The notes under the pieces: generated by a model | The model's input: the letters and a program-made list of their open reading frames with translations, nothing else | The model's database searches: none | What the model was told of the DNA's origin: nothing | Shown here: positions 29,091-38,548 of the stretch, in pieces | Numbering within the stretch: the stretch's first letter is position 1 | How the letters are laid out: each line of letters starts with the position of its first letter | NCBI RefSeq assembly: GCF_040581485.1 | Contig: NC_090135.1 | Span: 2,349,001-2,413,000, forward strand | DNA length: 64,000 nt | Direction of reading: 5' to 3' | DNA from: Linepithema humile | Lineage: Eukaryota > Arthropoda > Insecta > Hymenoptera > Formicidae | Translations under genes and position numbers: made by a program

Positions 29091-29647
29091 ACAATACTAT
29101 TATAACAATGCATGATAATAATAACATATAATAATAAAAAACACTCACTTATAAACTACCCCAATCCGCCCACATCTGCACAAAGTCATCCTCCTCAAGT
29201 AGCACCAACGGAGGAGATTCCCGTCGAACAATACAAGGAACTACCGTCGCGACCGGCTTCTCCACAGAGCTGGGAGGCTTGGGATTACTCGTAAAGCTAG
29301 GGGGCAAATCCCCCTCGAATTGTGCACCACGCAGCCTGAACACGCGAGTTATAGGTGGGAAACGCACGGCCAAAACACGCCGTGTTCCCGAAGCTACGTC
29401 TAACGAGACTACGTACGAGCACGAAGGCATGGTCAAACACATAATGAATAACCTTCTTTCGGTAGCTTCGCGACAGGTAGAATAAAAAATGCTGCGCCTG
29501 CAGAAGATAATAAAATAAAGAGAATTTCGCTCGTAGGTACCTCGCGTTAAGCGGAACGTTGACTTCAGCGACGCAACCCGAAACGGGCCTGCCGGTGGGA
29601 ATAATAAAAGATTATATAACTTAGATGCACGAATTTGGAATGACACA
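29091..29647 (+). other. pol-env junction region, Gypsy element 1
   Basis: Contains a Pro-rich short ORF (29112-29294) and sequence where the N-terminal half of env would be expected. No signal peptide, furin site or fusion peptide found, so this part looks deleted or rearranged. Confidence 0.5.
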
Positions 29648-30325
29648 TTGTTAGTTATTAAGAGCGAAGAAATAAATGAATATTACACCATTATTAGTAG
29701 GATGTTAACAGACTTACAACGCGACGTACAAGACGCCTATGATTTTATAACGTACGCAGAACACGGAATGTTGAATCCTAGAGTAACCCCAACAGAACAA
29801 ATTCTTAACGAACTGCGAGCGATTACGCCAAAATTACCTCAGGGAACGCACTTTCCCTTCGTTTTAGAAAATAGCGGTTGGCATCTAATGGAGCAAGTTG
29901 TTACTGTAACTGCGTTTGTAGCAAATAATACTGTGTATTGTATAATAAAATTTCCATTGGTATCCTATCCTAGATACAAATTAATAAAGGTAATTCCTCT
30001 ACCTATCTTTAATCACGGAACACTATTTTCGTTTACCGAAGTAAACCAGCATATAATAGCTGTCAATCTAGAACTAGCTTCCTATGTAACTCTATCTGAA
30101 CAAAATGTAGATAAATGTAAAACAATCGGAAAACAGTATATTTGTAAGTCAAATAGTCCAGTATATAACATAAATCAGAGAGCACTGTGCGAAGTGCAAT
30201 TATATGCGAAGCTGGCTAAGAAAAACACGTGCGACATAAGATTCATAAGATCGAATCAAACGATTTGGATTGCTCTAAACACAGAAAACGCGTGGCTATA
30301 CTCCGCGAATAAAGAACAGGAATAA
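29648..30325 (+). pseudogene. env-like ORF, middle part, Gypsy element 1
   Basis: 225 codons resemble the ectodomain of insect errantivirus/baculovirus F-type envelope proteins (same pattern as residues ~240-430 of the env in element 2). The N-terminal part with signal and cleavage site is absent, and the frame is lost at about 30320 by what looks like a one-base shift. Not functional as it stands. Confidence 0.65.
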
Positions 30326-30420
30326 CGACACAATGCGAGAATCGTGAAAATGTACAAGTAGTAATAAGTCGCACGGGTGGAATAATATTAACAAAAAATT
30401 GTAAAATAATTACGACGGAC

Positions 30421-30765
30421 ATGACCATTAAAGCCTTTTCGAAAATGCGGGATACAAGCATTCAAGCCTTTTTACCGCAATTTAATTTAACATTAATAAA
30501 AGAGACGGCCACAAAGAAAGACAATGAAATAATAATACGGCCGATAAAATTAAAGAAAATTATTCAAAATCCTAGTGAACTTATGGAATTAGGAGAAAAG
30601 ACAAAAGATATTTATAACGAACTAAAAGACAGTGAGACGATACAATTTAATAAACCAACGTTTATATATCCTATGGTCACAAGTTCAGTAGCCGTCATAA
30701 TTATTATAATAAGCGTAACAATAGGCGTAATTATAATGTTAATTAAGAAAAGAAATAAAAATTAA
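30421..30765 (+). pseudogene. env-like ORF, C-terminal part with membrane anchor, Gypsy element 1
   Basis: 114 codons in a different frame from the preceding env part; a strong hydrophobic segment of ~23 residues (Ile/Val-rich) near the C-terminus is followed by a Lys-rich tail, as in a class I anchor. Confidence 0.65.
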
Positions 30766-30823
30766 AAATATAAACTTATAAGAGATGCGAAAACTCCGTT
30801 TAAAAACCTTCGTTTTCTTTTCT

Positions 30824-30837
30824 AACGGGGGGAAGGA
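30824..30837 (+). promoter_or_regulatory. polypurine tract of Gypsy element 1
   Basis: Purine run GGGGGGAAGGA directly before the 3' LTR at 30838; the expected start of plus-strand synthesis. Confidence 0.7.
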
Positions 30838-31417
30838 TGTTGTGTGTCGAAAGACTACAACGAGATATTTTAAGTTAGCAACGCTATTGTTTAAAGAATT
30901 AGCAAATAAAACTTTCAACTCAAAGCACGTTCTTAGAAAGACGAATAAGGTATTTAAAATTAACAAAGATATTGACCAATGCTATTCTTTAGACAAGTAA
31001 CAATCGATTATAATTAAACGCTGAGGCGTTAACCGCATGAGGAAACGATCGGCGGATTGCCTCACAAACAAGCGAAGTAGATCAGCATTCACGGAAAGCA
31101 GACGTTGCTAACCTCGATACTGATCTGTATAAAAGAAGGTGACTCGATCGTCACCACGGGTTTTAAGTTTGATCTAAGCACGAGCTGCACGTCGGTATCG
31201 CGAACTCCGAGTTTGTATCTTACGCGATCGTAACGACTGTGAGGAAGCCGTTAAATAAAGTGTACGCGAGTGTTAAGTGAATAAAGATATTTTATTTCTC
31301 ATTGAACATCGTTCAATAATTATCTCCCTTGGATCAACCCCCTTGGCCCTACACGACGGATCCCGAATCCTGCGTTGGCCCGCGACGAGATCTTTGAGTC
31401 ACGGGCACGGCGTAACA
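30838..31417 (+). repeat. 3' LTR of Gypsy element 1
   Basis: 580 bp, same length as the 5' LTR and without a difference that I could find by reading. Confidence 0.92.
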
Positions 31418-31421
31418 AAAG

Positions 31422-32085
31422 GATATAAACAATTCTCGGAACTATGAATCATTTTTGTATAAACAATCCTTATCTCTCTATGACTCATGCTTATATAAAC
31501 AATCCTTATCTTTTCCAGGAATTTATGTAATCCGATACCTTCCCCGCACCTCCCCCTCACCTCCCTCGTCACCCCCTCCACTCCAAAAGTGCTGACGCAG
31601 TGTAATCCGATACCCTTTGTATAAACAATCCTTATCTCTATATGACTCATGTTTATATAAACAATCCTTATCTTATCTCTTCCAGGAATCCTTATATAAA
31701 CAATCCTTATCTTATCTCTTCCAGGAATTTATGTAATCCGATACCTTCCCCACACCTCCCCCTCACCTCCCTCGTCACCCCCTCCACTCCGTAATTACCC
31801 CCTTCCCTCCAAAACAATGACGTCATTACCCCCTCCCCTCAACCTCTTCCCCCTGTAATCCAATACCTTCCCCTCTCCCCCGCACCTCCCTCGTCGCCCC
31901 CTCCACTCCAAATTTACCCCCTCTCCTCCAAAACGATGACGTCATTACCCCCTCCCCTCCAAAACGATGACGTCATTACCCCCTCCCCTCCAAAACGATG
32001 ACGTCATTTCCCCCTCAACCTCTCCCCCCCTTCACCCGCGCACCCCCTCAGATCCCTGGGTTAGAACCCGTGTTGCTATACTACT
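31422..32085 (-). repeat. right TIR of the inner element
   Basis: Reverse complement of 5556-~6225. TGACGTCA palindromes lie at 31818, 31937, 31968 and 31999. C-rich on the plus strand. Confidence 0.85.
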
Positions 32086-32091
32086 CACGTG

Positions 32092-32242
32092 GGACGCTAT
32101 GATGAAGTACACGCGTGTAAAATTCGAGTTGCTCACGGACATCGATATGGTACTGTTTGTCGAGCGCGGTATACGCGGTGGTCTCAGCCAATGCTCCAAC
32201 CGATACGCCGCCGCCAACAACAAATACATGCCATCCTACGAA
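32092..32242 (+). pseudogene. polB continuation after the inner element
   Basis: The first codons continue the polB frame broken at 5555 (WDAMMKYTRVKFELL... DIDMVLFVERGIRGGLSQ). This is the segment preceding palm motif A in Polinton polymerases. Family similarity stops near 32242, where the sequence joins a duplicated piece of the integrase 3' region. Confidence 0.8.
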
Positions 32243-32252
32243 TGCCATCTTA

Positions 32253-32507
32253 CAATATATTGTAACATATTGTAGTAGTAATAAAGAACACCATTGTATA
32301 TATGTATAATAGTTTATTATAATACAATGTAAAATATACACAGTTTATTACAATACATCGTCTTTATTTATCCAAGAGTTGTGCGAATTGTCGAATCCCA
32401 ACCACTTTACAAACACCTTGTCGTCCTTTCGACGCAACACCTTCTCCACGAGATAAACGTCGGGTTGACCGGATCTCCGCGGTAATCTTTAATCAGATAC
32501 GTCACAG
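32253..32507 (-). pseudogene. duplicated integrase 3' fragment (chromodomain part)
   Basis: Near-identical to 33691-33983 but with a ~38-bp internal deletion after CGGGTTGA. It encodes only the chromodomain end of integrase in antisense to polB. It marks a rearrangement that replaced the polB palm region. Confidence 0.75.
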
Positions 32508-32615
32508 TTGACGCAAATAAAGCATCTTCGTTTGCAACAGATAAACCTTCCAAGAAACTTATAGGAAGGATGTTTACCGCAACGTTTGCTCCTTAGAGTT
32601 AGTCATTAAAAAGAC

Positions 32616-32843
32616 ATGGACCGCGCCACACTAGTGATCGCGGTTGACCGCGAATCAGATGCGCGGCAGGTGAAGCGTTTCCGCTTTTGGGAGGATACTA
32701 TCCCTTTCCGGGTGGAGGAGTTGACGAAGGACAATTTGGCCCTATGGCGGGCTAGTGCGGGGAGGATCTCGCGACAAGAGCGAGTACGCGAATGGCTCAA
32801 ACAAGTGCCGGATATCCAACCCGACAGCCCGCTAAGTCCATAG
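32616..32843 (+). CDS. 75-aa ORF of unknown function between polB fragments
   Basis: Charged 75-aa ORF, no recognised domain. The stop is followed by a likely intron in the 3' UTR (CCGGTAAGTACT at ~32860 to TTGTTACAG at ~32999). It may be a small gene of another Polinton carried in by the rearrangement. Confidence 0.35.
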   Translation: MDRATLVIAVDRESDARQVKRFRFWEDTIPFRVEELTKDNLALWRASAGRISRQERVREWLKQVPDIQPDSPLSP

Positions 32844-33477
32844 GAGACTCCACCACCGGTAAGTACTGTTTAATTTTCTATAAATTTTAAGCGGTGCGCA
32901 TGCGTTGTCATGCTTTTATCATCTATTTAATTCAATCATAAATTAATTTATTCAATAATTATCATCTAATTTTGTGTAACTCCATTCTATTTGTTACAGG
33001 GAACGCTGGTTATCCACCATTATATGGACGGCGGAATATTTTTTTTTTTTAAATGCTTTTTGTTTTTTTTACTAATTATATTTTATTTAATCAAATTTTG
33101 TAAATATCTAAAATATATTTTTTAATTATATTTTAAATTATGTTTTTTTTATTATCCCAACTCCTCGTATATTTTTCCTATGCCTCGTTTTATCCGTTTT
33201 ATCCTACAGACCTATCTTACTGCGTGACAAAGGCGCGTGTCAAGTTACTGCTTGAGATAGGAGAAGGAAAGAAATGAGTGGACAATAAGAATGAAAATAT
33301 TAAAAGTTTATAATATTAATAATAATTTATTCTTCTAACAATATATATATATATAGTAATAAGACATGTCTTCTATATGCTAACATCACACAAGAATAAA
33401 AATATGTAAATTTAAGTGTAATTAATATAAAACATAAAATAATAAATATAATATAATAATTAAAGCATCCGCTCAAA
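32844..33477. other. AT-rich region with a diverged conserved block
   Basis: Holds the putative UTR intron, A/T runs and a diverged copy of the recurrent block (CCTATCTTACTGCGTGAC at 33211). No gene otherwise. Confidence 0.5.
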
Positions 33478-33603
33478 GATGCACGAGGTGTACACCGTGT
33501 CGGAGTCGAAGCTCGCGCTCAGTCCGTACGACGATAAGCGGCACGTCGTATCCGGTTCCACCGACACTCTACCATGGGGACATCGCGAGATACATTTGTA
33601 AAT
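33478..33603 (+). pseudogene. polB C-terminal fragment
   Basis: 42 codons ending in a stop: HEVYTVSESKLALSPYDDKR ... LPWGH, the typical C-terminal end of Polinton polymerases. The catalytic palm between 32242 and this piece is missing from the window. Confidence 0.75.
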
Positions 33604-33783
33604 AATGCTTAGTAATATACATAGTGTTTAATTTATATAGTTTAATATTTTATGTATTATTAGTTTTTTTTTTTTTTTTTTTTTTAATGTATATATTGTA
33701 ACATATTGTAGTAGTAATAAAGAACACCATTGTATATATGTATAATAGTTTATTATAATACAATGTAAAATATACACAGTTTA

Positions 33784-34704
33784 TTACAATACATCGTTTT
33801 TATTTATCCAAGAGTTGTGCGAATTGTCGAATCCCAACCACTTTACAAACACCTTGTCGTCCTTTCGACGCAACACCTTCTCCACGAGATAAACGTCGGG
33901 TTGAGCGGTCTTGAGCAATTCGTGCTCGTAAAAGCCTCCCGCGACCGGATCTCCGCGATAATCTTTAATCAGATACGTCACAGGATTGGTACGTTGCACC
34001 GCGGCGATCTTAAACACCTCCGTCGACCAATTCGGCGTGTATCCTTTCTCGAATACAGTTTTGAATTTGCTCACGCGCACCGGATCACCCACCCTGAATT
34101 TCGCCGGCGCGGCAATTTTTATTCTACTGTACACGGTGCTCAAGAGCCCCTTTGCGATCTCGGGAGTGACATCGATCGGGCGCATACCGATCGTACGATG
34201 TTTACGACCGTTGTATTCCGAGACCAATCGCGGTAAATCGTCGATCCACTTGTACGATCCCGCGAGCGTGAAAAACTTCCACATTTCGTTCTTCAACGTG
34301 CGATTCAATCGTTCCACCACCGAAGCCTTCATGACCGATTATGTCGAATAATGATTGATGCCGTGTTTCTTGACAAGATTTTGGAAATCTCTGTTGTAAA
34401 ATTCTTTTCCACGATCGGTCTGCAAATTTTTCGGAATTCTCTCCCTAAATATCGCGGAAAATGCTTTGGACGTTTCGATTCCACCTTTGGTCTTTAAGGG
34501 CACGGCCCACGCGTACTTGCTCAACACATCGATAACGGTTAGAATATAGTTGTAACCGCCGTTGGATCGCGAGTACGGTCTCATCTCGACAATGTCAGCC
34601 TGCCACAAATCATCGTATCCTTTCACGACGACTGGCCGACGCGTGAAGTTTCTTCTCGCCGGTGCGTGGAGCTCGTCCACGAGCGATCTCCTCTCCCGGC
34701 TCAT
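33784..34704 (-). pseudogene. Polinton retroviral-type integrase with chromodomain, in-frame stop
   Basis: Two ORFs in the same frame (34339-34704 and 33784-34332) are separated by one TAA (34339-34341) in the catalytic core. DDE residues: D in DLWQADIVEM, D in DRGKEFYN, E in VVERLNRTLK. The C-terminal ~50 residues form a chromodomain (VEKVLRRKDDKVFVKWLG). There is no HHCC zinc domain at the N-terminus. Polinton integrases of this c-int family join the linear genome to the chromosome with 6-bp duplications. The ATG overlaps the coiled-coil gene stop as ATGA. Confidence 0.85.
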
Positions 34705-35258
34705 TGCGATTCGTTTTGCTTCTTCTTCTTCATCGCCTCATCGTAGTATTTGATGAAATTTTTTCTCACAGTTCTACGAAGATTGTGAATCTCTCGCTCG
34801 ACAAGACTCTTCGTCTCTCGCTCGCGATCGACGAGTTTTCCATCGAGTAGCGCCACACTCTCGTCGAGGAGACCTCTCAGATCGTGAATCTGACGTTCCA
34901 ACGTCACGTATCTGGTCTCGATGTAATCGTCGTGGTCTCTCTTCCAGGTCCGCTCGGTATTCTCCGAATCTTCGAGTCGCGAAAGTACTTCTCGCTTAAA
35001 ATTTTCATAGAGCATACGATCTCGATTCGCACGATCGCTCATAAGCTGGAAGTGATGATCCAGATGCAGCTTGTTGACGGCGTCGGTGTCCGCTTCAGGG
35101 TCGGCGAGATGTCTGATTACGCGTGACTTGGCGTTGAAAACCCCACCATCCTTGCAGAGACAATTCTCGAGCACGTAATTCTTCGAGACTCCACCGCTCT
35201 GTCTCGTCACCCTGGCGCTTCCTCCTCCTAGCTGTAGTCCGAATTTGTTGATAGACAT
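34701..35258 (-). CDS. 185-aa coiled-coil protein, outer Polinton
   Basis: Gly/Ser-rich N-terminus (GLQLGGGSARVTRQSGG), then a region with CLCKDG, then residues ~75-180 rich in charged heptads (RQIHDLRGLLDESVALLDG), so a long coiled coil is likely. No family recognised; fibre- or core-like structural roles are possible (inference). It lies between DUF8207 (49 nt before) and integrase (4-nt overlap). A truncated copy ends the inner loop. Confidence 0.6.
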   Translation of the reverse strand: MSINKFGLQLGGGSARVTRQSGGVSKNYVLENCLCKDGGVFNAKSRVIRHLADPEADTDAVNKLHLDHHFQLMSDRANRDRMLYENFKREVLSRLEDSENTERTWKRDHDDYIETRYVTLERQIHDLRGLLDESVALLDGKLVDRERETKSLVEREIHNLRRTVRKNFIKYYDEAMKKKKQNESQ

Positions 35259-35307
35259 TCCCGTAGCATCGCACGAGCAATACTGGCTACAGCGATGACA
35301 ACGACGA

Positions 35308-36387
35308 TCAATTTATAATCAGACCGGCTTCGCGCAGTTCCTCGATAATCGAGAGAAACTCGTTGTCGTGCGCGTTGTTTCCCGCCTGACGGGAGGCGTC
35401 CAGCAATCGAAGGCGATCCACCAATTCGTTCGGATCGTCCCAGTGCACGTAATCGACCGCGTTGTCGGTCACAGTCATGGTCTGTGGTACGTTACACTTG
35501 GGTAACGTGCGACCCGCACCTCTCTTGTCGAGATGTGCGACACCTCCACCTTTCTTAGATATCAGAGGTGTGATGATATGTTTGTATTTGTATCCTTTGT
35601 TTCCCAAAACAGGTAAATGCGCGTTATGACCGCGTCTGTGAGCGTTAGTAGCTAGTAGTATGCTCTTGTACTTTTGTTTGTCAGCCTCCGTACACAGCGT
35701 ATCGTCGGGAAGTCTTTTGAATATTAATTCAAACATGCCGGGCGTGCCAGCGTATTTCACACCGTCCACGATCAAATTGTCGTCTCGATCGATGTCGAAG
35801 GTCTTGTCCCCGAGAAACGTTCCCGCATCGTTGAAGTATACGCCGTACACGTTGTCGAACCCTCTCTTCTTGTCACCGCTCAAGAGCTCCCCGATGTACT
35901 CTTGGCCCAGCGGGCCCATTTGACCGTACAGCGCTTCCCGACCATCGGACGTTTGCATCGTCTGTCTCACGGATGTCGCGAAAGACGGGTCCGTGGTTTC
36001 GAACACGTTTTCGATCGGTAAATTTATCGGCGATTCAAACGCCAATTTTTGCGGCTGGAACGGCGTCGAGGCTTGTATCGGTGTCGTCAACGGGGTACGC
36101 TTGATTTTCTTCTTCCTCTTCTCGAAGCTCGACCGCTTTCGTTTGATATCCGGCTCGTTTGTAATCTCGAGATCGTCAACCGAATCATCGTCACTCTTGA
36201 TGTTCTCGACGATTCGCTTCAACGGCTCTACGATCGGTTTCAACCGTTTCTCCAATTGCGCCTCTTGCTCCACTCTACCCGTCTTCAACGTCCGGTGCTT
36301 CTTGCGAATCGACTCGCTCGTACGAGCGATTTCCTTCGCGATCTTCTCCCTCTCGTCGATATCTTTCGTGTCGAGCGTCATCGTCAA
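35308..36387 (-). CDS. DUF8207-like Polinton protein, outer
   Basis: 359 aa; the same domain layout as the inner copy (charged helix, linker, QMGPLGQEYIGELLSGDKKRG globular part). The linker is shorter by one TPxxTP-type repeat. 14 nt after the ATPase stop. Confidence 0.6.
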   Translation of the reverse strand: MTMTLDTKDIDEREKIAKEIARTSESIRKKHRTLKTGRVEQEAQLEKRLKPIVEPLKRIVENIKSDDDSVDDLEITNEPDIKRKRSSFEKRKKKIKRTPLTTPIQASTPFQPQKLAFESPINLPIENVFETTDPSFATSVRQTMQTSDGREALYGQMGPLGQEYIGELLSGDKKRGFDNVYGVYFNDAGTFLGDKTFDIDRDDNLIVDGVKYAGTPGMFELIFKRLPDDTLCTEADKQKYKSILLATNAHRRGHNAHLPVLGNKGYKYKHIITPLISKKGGGVAHLDKRGAGRTLPKCNVPQTMTVTDNAVDYVHWDDPNELVDRLRLLDASRQAGNNAHDNEFLSIIEELREAGLIIN

Positions 36388-36401
36388 CGTCTCGAGAACG
36401 A

Positions 36402-37103
36402 CTAACCATTCCGCGGTACCGCAAACTCGTTAAAACCACGTCTGTATCGTCCATCGTTAATCGCACTATCCTTGTCTATCACTAAAAAACCGTACTTGTG
36501 TCGCCAACATGCGTGACACAATGTACCGAAATCTTCGTACGTCATGTCCGTATTCACATGATCGTTGTAGACGTGCTTAAGGTTTGTTCCATCCTGCTTG
36601 AATATTACGAGTAAATTCGCGTTGTCGCGCACGAGATGTTTAGGTATTTTCGCGTACGTTTGGCACAGATAGAAACAATCGACCTTCGAATGTCGACCCA
36701 TAGCAAAGTACTCGCGTATCGCATTCTGCTTGTCGTACGCTATATCGTCGAAGACGAATACGGAATTCGGTAACGCCTCGCTGTGCGGTACAATTGTATC
36801 GTTGTCCGAGAACGTAAAGTAGCCGATTTCATCGATCGATCCGAGCAATCTTTCGAGATACCGATACTTTGGTTGATTCAACGATTTCGAGTACACGTAC
36901 ACGTTTTCGAAACGTACACCGTTCGGACTTTCCAGCAGACTGATCATCACATTGGTTTTACCGCAATTCGAGGGACCGCAAATGATACCGCGTATCGTGT
37001 TTGGCAGCATTTTACCGTGTCTGCACGCCTTCTCACAAACCCCTTGCGTCTTATCATCCATGTTTTTCACACGGATCGTGTACGGTTGTTGTACAAATTT
37101 CAT
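36402..37103 (-). CDS. FtsK/A32-type packaging ATPase, outer
   Basis: 233 aa with Walker A GPSNCGKT and Walker B VFVFDD. It differs from the inner copy by a small deletion near codon 18 (DDKTQG for DDKSGQG) and a few substitutions. Appears intact. Confidence 0.75.
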   Translation of the reverse strand: MKFVQQPYTIRVKNMDDKTQGVCEKACRHGKMLPNTIRGIICGPSNCGKTNVMISLLESPNGVRFENVYVYSKSLNQPKYRYLERLLGSIDEIGYFTFSDNDTIVPHSEALPNSVFVFDDIAYDKQNAIREYFAMGRHSKVDCFYLCQTYAKIPKHLVRDNANLLVIFKQDGTNLKHVYNDHVNTDMTYEDFGTLCHACWRHKYGFLVIDKDSAINDGRYRRGFNEFAVPRNG

Positions 37104-37342
37104 TTTTTTTTACCAGACTCTTTCTCATCCTTGTTATTACGCGACGAGTGCGCGGTATCGGATGTCGGAAAGAGCGGTGCTCGGATATTCGTCGCTAGAT
37201 CTAAAATATCTCTATTTCCATACATGATTCGGACATTATCCTGAAAAAAAAAAAAAATATTGTTTCAAACACACGATTAGCGATGCACGTTTGCAATATA
37301 TTTCACCTCCTTCCGTTCCTTCTTATTATCCCGGTTATTCAT
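37100..37342 (-). CDS. 57-aa-type spliced protein preceding ATPase, outer
   Basis: Exons 37307-37342 and 37100-37240; the donor is GTGAAA rather than GTGATT. A 3-A longer run adds one Lys before the stop but keeps the ATGA overlap with the ATPase ATG. Confidence 0.5.
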
Positions 37343-37375
37343 TGTACGTCGTCGTCCGACAAACTTTGATATTCC

Positions 37376-37439
37376 ACTAGTTAGCGATCGATACGCGCCT
37401 CCTATTTATAGGTGATCGCTGTCGAAACACACCTCAGTT
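37376..37439. promoter_or_regulatory. bidirectional core promoter, outer
   Basis: TATTTATA at 37403-37410, TCAGTT initiator at 37434-37439 (plus), and CTAGT on the minus strand near 37377-37381 as the weaker counterpart of CCAGT. Confidence 0.55.
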
Positions 37440-37480
37440 GGAAATGTGATTTACACGCGATACGTTAGAATTCGCGTTCT

Positions 37481-38548
37481 ATGAAACGATACAAGGGTGC
37501 CGGTTTACTGAACAGTGTGATAAATCGACTACCGTTGGAGCTGCATATACCCGGCTACCAATTTTGCGGGCCGGGGACTCGTCTGCGGAAACGACTCGCG
37601 CGAGGGGATCGAGGTATCAATCCGTTGGACGCGGCGTGTCGCGATCACGACGTCGCGTACTCGCATAACCGCGAATCAGCGGACCGCCACGCGGCCGATC
37701 GCGTTCTCGCCGATAAAGCGCGGGAGCGGATCACCGCTGCGGACGCGACTCTCGGTGAGAGGGCCGCCGCTACCGCCGTATGGGCTGCTATGAAAGCAAA
37801 GACGAAATTGAGGATGGGTATGACAAAGGGAAAGAAGAAGAAGACCAAGAGGAGAACGCTTTCGACGGCGAAACGCGGTGGTATGTTACCGTTGTTACCG
37901 CTCTTGGGAGTCATCGGTTCGCTTGCCGGTGGAGCAGCGGGTGTTGCAAAGGCGGTGAACGACTCCAAGGCCGCGCGACGACAACTCGAAGAGATGAAAC
38001 GTCACAATAAAGCTATGGAAGGACGGGGGATTTATCTCGCTCCGTACAAGCGGGGCAAAGGATTGAAGAAGAAGAAGAAGAAGAAAAAAAAACGTCGAAA
38101 AAACGATAGAGATGCCCGCGGGTGCCACCACCAATCTACAGTTGAACGAATAGCGAAGCGTATGCGAATACCGTATTTCCGAGGTGTCTACATGCGTAAC
38201 GCTTTACCCGACGAGATACACCGAAACGCGAGCGGTATCGTGAATTTGGACGATGTCGACGGACCGGGCACGCATTGGGTGGCGTACGCCAAGAGAGGCG
38301 ATCGCGCCGTATACTTTGACAGCTTTGGCAATTTGCAACCGCCGAAGGAGCTTACACGCTACCTCGGAGACACCGATACAACGATAACGTACAATCGCAC
38401 GGTCTACCAGACGTACGATCAAACGATCTGCGGACAATTGTGCCTCCTGTTCCTCCAGAAAATAGATATAAAAATCGATCCGCCATCGATCGACATCAGT
38501 CGTCGATGGAATCTCGGCAATGTCGCTGACGCTCACTCTAAGCGGTAA
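37481..38548 (+). CDS. PLA2-like / adenain-like protease fusion, outer
   Basis: 355 aa with the same residues as the left-arm copy (Ca-loop 25-33, H56-D57; protease H265, D280, C317). Only two residue differences from the left-arm copy, versus many from the right arm. Confidence 0.7.
   Translation: MKRYKGAGLLNSVINRLPLELHIPGYQFCGPGTRLRKRLARGDRGINPLDAACRDHDVAYSHNRESADRHAADRVLADKARERITAADATLGERAAATAVWAAMKAKTKLRMGMTKGKKKKTKRRTLSTAKRGGMLPLLPLLGVIGSLAGGAAGVAKAVNDSKAARRQLEEMKRHNKAMEGRGIYLAPYKRGKGLKKKKKKKKKRRKNDRDARGCHHQSTVERIAKRMRIPYFRGVYMRNALPDEIHRNASGIVNLDDVDGPGTHWVAYAKRGDRAVYFDSFGNLQPPKELTRYLGDTDTTITYNRTVYQTYDQTICGQLCLLFLQKIDIKIDPPSIDISRRWNLGNVADAHSKR

Larger units (their letters stand above)
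23107..31417 (+). mobile_element. Gypsy/errantivirus-like LTR retrotransposon 1
   Basis: 580-bp LTRs starting TGTTGTGTG and ending GTAACA, flanked by a 4-bp AAAG duplication (23103-23106, 31418-31421). Domain order Gag-PR-RT-RNaseH-IN is that of Ty3/Gypsy, followed by an env-like region. The two LTRs look identical by eye, so the insertion is recent and younger than the palindromic element it interrupts. Confidence 0.92.
5556..32085. mobile_element. Inner palindromic Polinton derivative inserted in polB
   Basis: Both termini are AGTAGTATAGCAACACGG..., flanked by the 6-bp duplication CACGTG (5550-5555, 32086-32091). The polB sequence joins exactly if the element and one duplication are removed. 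Structure: left arm 5556-13794, loop 13795-15576, right arm 15577-23106 plus 31422-32085, with a Gypsy element in between. Each arm carries TIR, gene X, a small spliced coiled-coil gene, the 49-aa gene, tandem repeats, 180-aa protein, capsid candidate, 43-aa ORF, penton-like, PLA2/protease, promoter and the ATPase start. PolB and integrase are absent, so mobility must have been supplied in trans. Confidence 0.85.
15577..32085 (-). repeat. right arm of the giant inverted repeat (interrupted by Gypsy)
   Basis: It is the reverse complement of 5556-13794. The arm proper is 15577-23106 and 31422-32085; 23107-31421 is the Gypsy insertion plus one AAAG duplication. The larger divergence lies in 16183-17943 (PLA2/protease and penton genes). 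Confidence 0.9.

Noticed and set aside
5556..32085. Simple post-integration inverted duplication of the outer Polinton
   Set aside because: Both ends carry TIRs of a different subtype from the outer element and an exact 6-bp duplication, so the palindrome entered as a unit; assembly error remains possible and is listed under the finding.
34333..34345. Integrase break as a programmed readthrough or an intron
   Set aside because: Single TAA in an otherwise continuous frame with no splice signals around it; a nonsense mutation is the simplest reading.
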